DNA of 64,000 nucleotides from assembly GCA_903871465.1 (NCBI GenBank), contig CAIQHB010000080.1, positions 215,087 through 279,086 of the forward strand. The letters are read 5' to 3'. Of this stretch, positions 58,671 through 64,000 are shown one piece after another (positions within the stretch are counted from its first letter, which is position 1; every line of letters starts with the position of its first letter). The notes below the pieces were generated by a model, which saw only the letters and a program-made list of their open reading frames with translations, ran no database searches and was not told the DNA's origin. The translations under genes and the position numbers were made by a program. The stretch is from an uncultured Methanosarcinales archaeon (GTDB lineage Archaea > Halobacteriota > Methanosarcinia > Methanotrichales > Methanotrichaceae).

Positions 58671-60764
58671 ATGGTGTTGAGGAGAACATTTGCACCCCTG
58701 GCAAGAAGGGTTTTTCGCGTCATAGCACTAATCTCTTTGGTACTATTGACACTCATGCCGTGCCTGATGGCGGCAGACACTTCTAAAGACGAGAAGGCCC
58801 CGGCCTTTGACCCCGGTAACATGGACCGATCAATCCATCCCGGCGACGACTTCTATCAATACGTCAACGGCAGATGGATCGAGAGGAATCCGGTTCCATC
58901 TGATAAGACCAAGTATAACGAGTTCAAGATCGTAGATGACAGAACAGTCGAGCAGGTTCGAAAGCTGGTGGAGCAGGCCTCCAATAACACATCTGCCAAG
59001 GATAGCAGCCTTGATTGGAAGATAGGCCGGCTATATCAGAGTGGCATGGATACGGATTCGATAAACCGACAGGGATTTTCGCCACTGAATGGAGAGCTAA
59101 AGCTAATCGACAACATAACCACGTATGCAGATGTTCAGAGGGTCTCCGATCAAATGCTTTCATACTACATTATCGACCCGTTTTTCTCATTCTATGCATC
59201 TCCAGACAGCAAGAACAGCAAAGTGATGATCGCCACTCTTTACCAATCCGGACTGGGCTTGCCGGATAGAGATTACTACTTCCGTTTGGACAACGAATCG
59301 GTAAAAACGCGGGAAAATTATCTCAAATTCGTTGCAAAGATGTTTGTCCTGTTGGGAGACTCATCCCAGAACGCTTCAACGGAGTCTCAAACGATCATGA
59401 GGATGGAGACCCGCCTGGCCAATGCCTCCTTCACGAATGTGGAGAATCGAGATGCGGTCAAGACCTACCACCGCATGACTCTAAAGGAACTGAAGGACCT
59501 GGCACCAGGTTTCAACTGGACAGAACTGCTCGTGGATGTGGGCTATCCCGATATTAAGGAGATCAACGTCAATCAGCCGTCCTTCGTAGAGGAGCTGGGC
59601 AAGATGATGCAGACAGAGAGCGTGGGTGACTGGAAGGTCTTCCTGCGCTGGAAGCTGGTTTCGGCCACTGCTCCGTTCCTATCCTCAGAATTTGAGAACG
59701 AATCCTTCGACTTCTACGGTCGCAAGTTAAACGGCCAGGAGCAGATGGAACCGCGCTGGAAGAGGGTCCTCAAGACCGAGAACGCGTTCCTGGGAGAGCC
59801 CATTGGCCGGATATACGTTCAACAATACTTCAAGCCTGAGTCTAAGGCCAGGATGAAGGATATGGTAAAGAATCTGAAGACAGCATTTCAGGCCAGGCTT
59901 CGTAATCTGACCTGGATGGAGAATGCTACCAAAGTAAAGGCCCTCGATAAGCTGGAGACTATGGATGTTCAGGTTGGTTATCCCGAAGAATGGCAGAACT
60001 ACTCCGGACTGGAGATAAAGAACGATTCCTATGTCATGAATGTGCTGCGAGCAGGCGAATTCGAGTTCGACCATGGATATTCTGGTCTTGACAAGGCCGG
60101 AAAACCCGTAAATCGCGCCACCTGGTTTGTGCCACCTCAAGACATCAATGCCTATGCCTACTTCGAGATGAATGCCATATTCTTCCCGGCTGGAATACTG
60201 CAGCCGCCTTTCTTCAATGCCAGCGCCGATGATCCCGTCAACTATGGAGCTATTGGTGCCGTCATCGGACACGAGATGACCCATGGCTTCGATGATCAGG
60301 GAAGGAAGTTCGACAAGAATGGCAATTTGACAGACTGGTGGACAGAACAGGATGGGTCCAACTTCAACAACAGCACAGAGGTACTCGTCGGCCAGTACGA
60401 CAAGTATGAAGCGCTGCCGGGCCTTTATGTGAACGGCAACCTCACATTAGGCGAGAACATAGCTGATATGGGAGGCTTGACCTTGTCCTATTATGCATGC
60501 CATCTCGCTCAACCGAACGAGACGAAGAAGATCGACGGTTTCACTGCAGACCAGAGATTCTTCCTCGGCAACGCCCAGATGTGGCGAGAGACTATCAGAA
60601 ATGAGTCTTTGAGGACCAAGGTGTTGACTGATCCTCATTCGCCCTGCAGGTTCAGGATTGATGGTGTGGTCTTCAATATGCCCGAGTTCTACCGGGCCTT
60701 CCCGGAGATCAAGCCCGGTGACAGGCTGTACAGGCCAGAGGAGGAGCGTCCGGTCATCTGGTAG
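58671..60764 (+). CDS. M13-family zinc metallopeptidase (neprilysin/PepO type)
   Basis: A large exported or membrane-tethered endopeptidase of about 697 residues. The zinc site GAVIGHEMTHGFDDQGRKFD (His534, Glu535, His538), the third ligand in LTLGENIADMGGL and the C-terminal MPEFYRAF...DRLYRPEEERPVIW (ending in the conserved Trp) are all typical. I chose ATG 58671 because AGAGG lies 8 bases upstream; ATG 58653 is possible. The N-terminus has an export helix (VFRVIALISLVLLTLMPCLMAA) and a mature start SIHPGDDFYQYVNGRWIE. M13 enzymes are uncommon in archaea but recur in Methanosarcinales. Confidence 0.95.
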   Translation: MVLRRTFAPLARRVFRVIALISLVLLTLMPCLMAADTSKDEKAPAFDPGNMDRSIHPGDDFYQYVNGRWIERNPVPSDKTKYNEFKIVDDRTVEQVRKLVEQASNNTSAKDSSLDWKIGRLYQSGMDTDSINRQGFSPLNGELKLIDNITTYADVQRVSDQMLSYYIIDPFFSFYASPDSKNSKVMIATLYQSGLGLPDRDYYFRLDNESVKTRENYLKFVAKMFVLLGDSSQNASTESQTIMRMETRLANASFTNVENRDAVKTYHRMTLKELKDLAPGFNWTELLVDVGYPDIKEINVNQPSFVEELGKMMQTESVGDWKVFLRWKLVSATAPFLSSEFENESFDFYGRKLNGQEQMEPRWKRVLKTENAFLGEPIGRIYVQQYFKPESKARMKDMVKNLKTAFQARLRNLTWMENATKVKALDKLETMDVQVGYPEEWQNYSGLEIKNDSYVMNVLRAGEFEFDHGYSGLDKAGKPVNRATWFVPPQDINAYAYFEMNAIFFPAGILQPPFFNASADDPVNYGAIGAVIGHEMTHGFDDQGRKFDKNGNLTDWWTEQDGSNFNNSTEVLVGQYDKYEALPGLYVNGNLTLGENIADMGGLTLSYYACHLAQPNETKKIDGFTADQRFFLGNAQMWRETIRNESLRTKVLTDPHSPCRFRIDGVVFNMPEFYRAFPEIKPGDRLYRPEEERPVIW

Positions 60765-61084
60765 AGAAGGAACCTGAGAAGGGGTGCTTGACCACCCGGT
60801 TATCGATGCGACGGAGAATCACGCAGAAATGTGCATGCATTCTTTCTGTCGCATTGAGATCCTTTTTGTTTGGCATGAAGATCTTCAGATATTTTGAACA
60901 ATTGCGTCCGACAGGGCTGATGAGCGAACCTATGGTGGCGAATTGCCATTCGCGTTCATCGACGAATTGGATACCAAGAAGTCTGGCTTCTCCTTTGCTT
61001 GGGGGCCTTCTCCAATACAGGAGGGTCTTGCTTCAGGGAAGGCTTTTCTATAAAGAGCGACATTATATATTAGGTGAAAATTCA
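60765..61084. promoter_or_regulatory. Intergenic region with hairpin and promoter
   Basis: ATGCGAC (60806-60812) pairs with GTCGCAT (60848-60854) and the inner sequence also pairs partly (CAGAAATG with CATTCTTTCTG), so a long stem could terminate the peptidase transcript. Near the right end CTATAAAG and CATTATATATTA (61049-61069) look like promoter elements for the next gene. The open frame that runs through this area from 60788 is not coding-like. Confidence 0.45.
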
Positions 61085-61948
61085 GTGAAAATATCAATTG
61101 CAGCAATCTTAATGCTGTTGCTATCTTCGGCGGCTCTAGCAGCTCCCGAGATGCATCAGCTCGGACCTTATACAGTATCGTTCAACTTGAACACAAGTTT
61201 GAGCTACCAGATCCAGTCGCAAAATCCGATGATCTATCCTTCTGCCACCATCTATCCGCTCGTGATATCGACGAACAATACGACAGGTGCATCCGTAAGC
61301 ATAATTCAATACAACAACCTCACAACCTCAACTCTGAGAGTGAACGAGGAGACTGCAGGACTGCGAATGGCTCTCAGAGGCATCAACGTCACTGCCCCAG
61401 AGAAGATGACCATCGACAAAATGAACGGTTTCAGGCTTTCCGGAATGCCTTCTGCAGGCTTGGGTAATGCGTCTTCCAGATCCATGTTCTACCAGGCCCA
61501 GTACTGGCTGGACAGCAAGGACTGTACATGTGGCCCGGTCTCTGTCGGCACAGTGCTCGTGAACATCGCCTCAACGTATCCAGAGAATGTTACAGAGAGT
61601 CTGCTGAGCAGCATCCACGTGGCTGCAGGCCAGGAAGCCGTCCGCGCAAGTACCCCGGTAGCGTCGTCTACAAACAATGTTTCGCAAGCGGATTTAGGCA
61701 TTGTTGAGGGCAGAGTATATAATCTGAAGAACGGCGTGGGAGTGGCCTCTGCTGAGATAACGGTCGATTATAACCCTACGAGAATAATGACAGACGCCCT
61801 CGGCAATTACAGGGTAATGGTCCTGCCGGCACAACATAGCATCGGGGCGCAGTCCTCGGATTACGGCGTAATACCCTCTTCCGTCATGGTATACCGGAAC
61901 CAGACCACCAAGCTGGATCTGAAAGCTGTGAGCAGGCAAACTGGATAA
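61085..61948 (+). CDS. Secreted protein with carboxypeptidase-regulatory-like C-terminal domain
   Basis: A 287-residue exported protein starting at GTG 61085, with AGGTGA at 61070-61075, a 9-base spacing. The signal peptide VKISIAAILMLLLSSAALAAPE is clear only from this start. The middle (about residues 25-195) is beta-rich with many sequons and a CTCG motif. Residues 205-285 look like a CarboxypepD_reg-like sandwich: VEGRVYNLKNGVGVASAEITVDYN, TDALGNYRVMVLPAQHSIGAQ and TTKLDLKAV. Such domains are often repeated in surface proteins. Function unknown. Confidence 0.75.
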   Translation: MKISIAAILMLLLSSAALAAPEMHQLGPYTVSFNLNTSLSYQIQSQNPMIYPSATIYPLVISTNNTTGASVSIIQYNNLTTSTLRVNEETAGLRMALRGINVTAPEKMTIDKMNGFRLSGMPSAGLGNASSRSMFYQAQYWLDSKDCTCGPVSVGTVLVNIASTYPENVTESLLSSIHVAAGQEAVRASTPVASSTNNVSQADLGIVEGRVYNLKNGVGVASAEITVDYNPTRIMTDALGNYRVMVLPAQHSIGAQSSDYGVIPSSVMVYRNQTTKLDLKAVSRQTG

Positions 61949-62703
61949 GAGAAAGTACGATTTGATGGCATAATATAACGGGAAGAAGAGTTTCCGGCCA
62001 TCGACCTAAATCCACAATTAGCCGATGCCAGTACGGCTTAGGCCGAGGCCAGAGAGCTGGGGTTTCCTATCTACTTGCGTCTGCATTGAGAGTTCTTTGG
62101 AACTCCAGCTACCTCTGACCTTATCAAGCCAGTTTGGCCTTCGGGAGGACCTGGGCTCGCTCCTAACAAGACCGAAAAACCGGAACTTTAGGGCGCGCAC
62201 AGATCCCGCGGTTTCGTGGGGCGTGCGCATACCGGGGGGCGAGGCTGCCCATGCGCGAGTCGATGCTTGCAGGCGAGCGGGTGTTGAATGTTACGGTTTC
62301 CATCTGATTGGGAACCAACTGCTAGAGATGCCTGGACAATAATCTTTGCGATCTAAGGATCTTCAAAAGTTATCTATCTCATCGAGAGTTCTCGATCGCT
62401 TAAGTCCTGCGCCGGACCTTGAACCAACCTTCCTTTTTTTATTCTATTTGAAGCAGTTCGGTTGTCTTTGCGGGTAATAACACATCAAACGATTATCGCT
62501 TTCCAAAAGCAGCTATAAAGAAGCCGATAAACAATGTACCTCAAACTAAGTGGGGAAAAAAGTTTTTTATATAAATATGTAAGCATGGTGGGATCATGGC
62601 TTACACATATTGATCTCCCGCGATCCCTGATCGATAATCCACCGGAGCGTAACTGGGCCCAAGGGTCACAAGACCCTGAAACCCGGGAGATCGTTGATCA
62701 AGC
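61949..62703. other. Long gap with a possible decayed gene and hairpins
   Basis: Between 62020 and 62340 the sequence is GC-rich and coding-like but interrupted: different frames carry fragments (for example RTDPAVSWGVRIPGGEAAHARVDACRR on the plus strand) without a family match, so it may be a decayed gene. Hairpins are present at TGTAAGC (62578-62584) / GCTTACA (62599-62605) and AGGGTC-ACAA-GACCCT (62662-62677), the latter just past the 3' end of the next minus-strand gene. Confidence 0.4.
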
Positions 62704-62880
62704 CTATAGTCCAAAAGGCCAGCGCCGGTGTCGCCCCATTATGATGATCGATACTAACGCCAGAACGATGAGGATTATAACCAGCAATTGGGTCGACAGG
62801 CCCAGGAAACTCACTCTCGCTATTGCTACGATAAGGGCGAGTATTAGGAGCACTGTAGTCCAATTGAGCAATTTGGCCAT
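62704..62880 (-). CDS. 58-residue small membrane protein with two helices
   Basis: ATG 62880 lies 9 bases after AGGAG. The peptide starts MAKLLNWTTVLLILALIVAIARVSF, and a second helix (LLVIILIVLALVSIIIMG) follows, with a basic end (RHRRWPFGL). It is therefore a two-pass hairpin with both termini on the same side. The longer frame to 62943 would add an unrelated polar stretch and overlaps the neighbouring gene. No known family; it lies downstream of paralogue 3 on the same strand and could share its transcript. Confidence 0.6.
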   Translation of the reverse strand: MAKLLNWTTVLLILALIVAIARVSFLGLSTQLLVIILIVLALVSIIIMGRHRRWPFGL

Positions 62881-62905
62881 TCTTGTACACTCCTGTTTCC
62901 TGAAT

Positions 62906-63850
62906 TCAGCTGTAGCTGGATGTAACAGTAGTTCCGGTTCCATCGGAGGTCGTCGTAGTCAGGCCGCTGGGTGTAACGGTTGTCTGACCGTTAGATGTAG
63001 TAGTGGTTAGACCGTTGGATGTGGTGGTGGTCAGGCCATTGGATGTAGTAGTGGTTAGACCGTTGGATGTGGTGGTGGTCAGGCCGTTGGATGTAGTGGT
63101 GGCTAGACCGTTGGGTGTGTAATAGTTCTGGCCATTGCCACCCAGAACTATTGGCTGGTTCTGCCCTGTGATCGGAACGGTTCCTTCCAGACCAGTCCCT
63201 GTTGGAGACTGGGCAAATACATCCACAACGACCACGTTGCTGGGCTGGTTGTTCACGACAAAGTACAGCGTATGTCTTCCAACCTGGTCGGCATTGTAGT
63301 TCATGGTGTTATAACCCTGGTTGAACTGGTAAGTGCTATACTTCGAACTGGTTGTGTCGGTCTGGGTCATTTCATAGAATCCCGCAGGCCCTCCAACGGG
63401 CGCATTGGCGACCAACTGTATCCAGGTTCCGACTGGAGTTACCACATACTGTGTCCAGTTTGTTGCTCCCTGAACCCAGAGGTCGTTGGTCTTGGATGGC
63501 ACGGTGGAAACATATTGTGTGTATGGCAACGCTTGGCCGGTGCCGTAGTATACACTGGAAGGTGTTTTCTGCGTTATATCGAACTTGGTCGGGTTGCTGA
63601 TTATCCCACCCACGATGGGCAAGCCAGTGGTTGTATAGTACTGTGTGAATGGCGAGAATGTTGTGTCGCTATATGGTTGGCTGTAGAAGGAACCACCCGT
63701 AGTGTACCAGGGGAAGTTAGGGTAATATCCGCCGGAGCTGATGTTGGGGCTAAGATAATCTCCGCTGGATCCCATGGTGTTAGTTTGACTATCCGATACG
63801 GGTTGTGCGCAAGCCTGAGACGCAAGGCATAAGAGTGCCGTCATACACAA
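62906..63850 (-). CDS. Secreted YYG/WVQGA family protein with C-terminal TTTTSNGL repeats (paralogue 3)
   Basis: A 314-residue protein whose shared domain (WYTTGGSFYSQPYSD, YYGTGQALPYTQYVST, LWVQGATNWTQYVVTPVG, NQGYNTMNYNADQVGRHTLYF) is very similar to 57525. The C-terminus has six or seven copies of an 8-residue unit LTTTTSNG (62950-63115). The signal peptide (ILLCMTALLCLASQACAQPVS) lacks its first residues: upstream is TAA-ACA-CGT-ACC-AAA, where paralogue 2 has ATG-AAG-TAT-AGC-AAA, so the normal start has been lost by a few bases. Translation may use TTG 63850, giving a shorter signal peptide, or the gene may be decaying. Confidence 0.7.
   Translation of the reverse strand: MCMTALLCLASQACAQPVSDSQTNTMGSSGDYLSPNISSGGYYPNFPWYTTGGSFYSQPYSDTTFSPFTQYYTTTGLPIVGGIISNPTKFDITQKTPSSVYYGTGQALPYTQYVSTVPSKTNDLWVQGATNWTQYVVTPVGTWIQLVANAPVGGPAGFYEMTQTDTTSSKYSTYQFNQGYNTMNYNADQVGRHTLYFVVNNQPSNVVVVDVFAQSPTGTGLEGTVPITGQNQPIVLGGNGQNYYTPNGLATTTSNGLTTTTSNGLTTTTSNGLTTTTSNGLTTTTSNGQTTVTPSGLTTTTSDGTGTTVTSSYS
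62950..63115. repeat. 24-bp tandem repeat coding LTTTTSNG
   Basis: Six to seven 24-base units, each reading roughly GTTGGATGTAGTGGTGGTCA on the plus strand, sit at the 3' end of paralogue 3 and keep its frame. Adjacent units alternate between two variants (GTAGTAGTGGTT and GTGGTGGTGGTC), suggesting expansion of a 48-base unit. Copy number is likely to vary between strains. Confidence 0.8.
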
Positions 63851-63962
63851 TAGGATTTTGGTACGTGTTTAGCTCCCACTTAAGTCTCTGAAAAATTCCC
63901 TCAGAATTCATTTGGACCAGAAAAATTAAGTAATATAATGTCAATATTCTTTAATTGGGATT

Positions 63963-64000
63963 ATGGACGAAGGAGAGATAATTAAGCAGCTTCGAGAACA
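63963..64000 (+). CDS. Start of a gene cut by the window end
   Basis: ATG 63963 begins MDEGEIIKQLRE and runs off the window. The upstream region is AT-rich with TAATATAATG near 63931-63940 as a possible promoter. Only 12 codons are visible, so no function can be assigned. Confidence 0.4.
   Translation, partial: MDEGEIIKQLRE

Noticed and set aside
42950..63120. Possible CRISPR array in the tandem repeats near 63.0 kb
   Set aside because: The 24-base units are directly adjacent without spacers and encode LTTTTSNG inside an open gene.

Overview
The window is chromosome of a methanogenic archaeon. It carries methenyl-H4MPT cyclohydrolase (mch), the YcaO/TfuA pair that thioamidates a glycine of methyl-coenzyme M reductase, aIF5A, SRP19, a stand-alone NifB, HTH regulators of archaeal type and S-layer-type (DUF1608-like) repeats. 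The medium GC content, the many secreted Asn/Thr-rich proteins and the S-layer repeats fit Methanosarcinales, perhaps Methanothrix/Methanosaeta. That placement is inference; no 16S rRNA, tRNA or mcr gene is visible.

Layout. 0.4-4 kb: cell-surface polysaccharide genes (GT2, methyltransferase, polytopic membrane protein). 4-10 kb: a region built by repeated duplication of a minus-strand cassette (small membrane protein, winged-helix regulator, operator, variable target), with broken copies and a 655-residue secreted toroid-like protein fused behind a truncated leader gene. 10-19 kb: hybrid histidine kinase, the first of three related secreted proteins, DNA polymerase IV, a Vms1/eRF1-like protein and a zincin-like protein. 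19-26 kb: a secreted protein, mch, a glyco-sequon repeat protein and a MacB-type ABC exporter. 26-34 kb: an S9 peptidase, a methyltransferase, an ADP-ribosylglycohydrolase and an arginine cluster (argC, CBS protein, argJ, argH).

34-40.8 kb is an accessory island abutting the 3' end of argH. An intact-frame second argH 3' end lies at 35.2 kb and a decayed third one at 40.5 kb. Between them are a metzincin protease, an S-layer-repeat/TPR protein, and an HTH-ImmA plus PIN module flanked by 175-bp direct repeats containing GC-rich palindromes.

40.8-56.8 kb is a housekeeping block rich in sulfur chemistry: aIF5A, an aminotransferase, a thioesterase, YcaO-TfuA overlapping a MoaD/ThiS-like sulfur carrier, nadA, NcsA-like tRNA thiolase, fdhD, cysteine desulfurase, larE, a Cys-rich HTH regulator, and a cysE fused to a MIP18/DUF59 domain. 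UPF0280, hflX, a PHP phosphoesterase, SRP19 and nifB follow. Together these could make cysteine, release its sulfur and deliver it to tRNA, Mcr and cofactors.

57-64 kb holds surface and secreted proteins: two more members of the secreted family first seen at 12.6 kb, an M13 metallopeptidase and small membrane proteins. No CRISPR array, complete insertion sequence, rRNA or tRNA was recognised.
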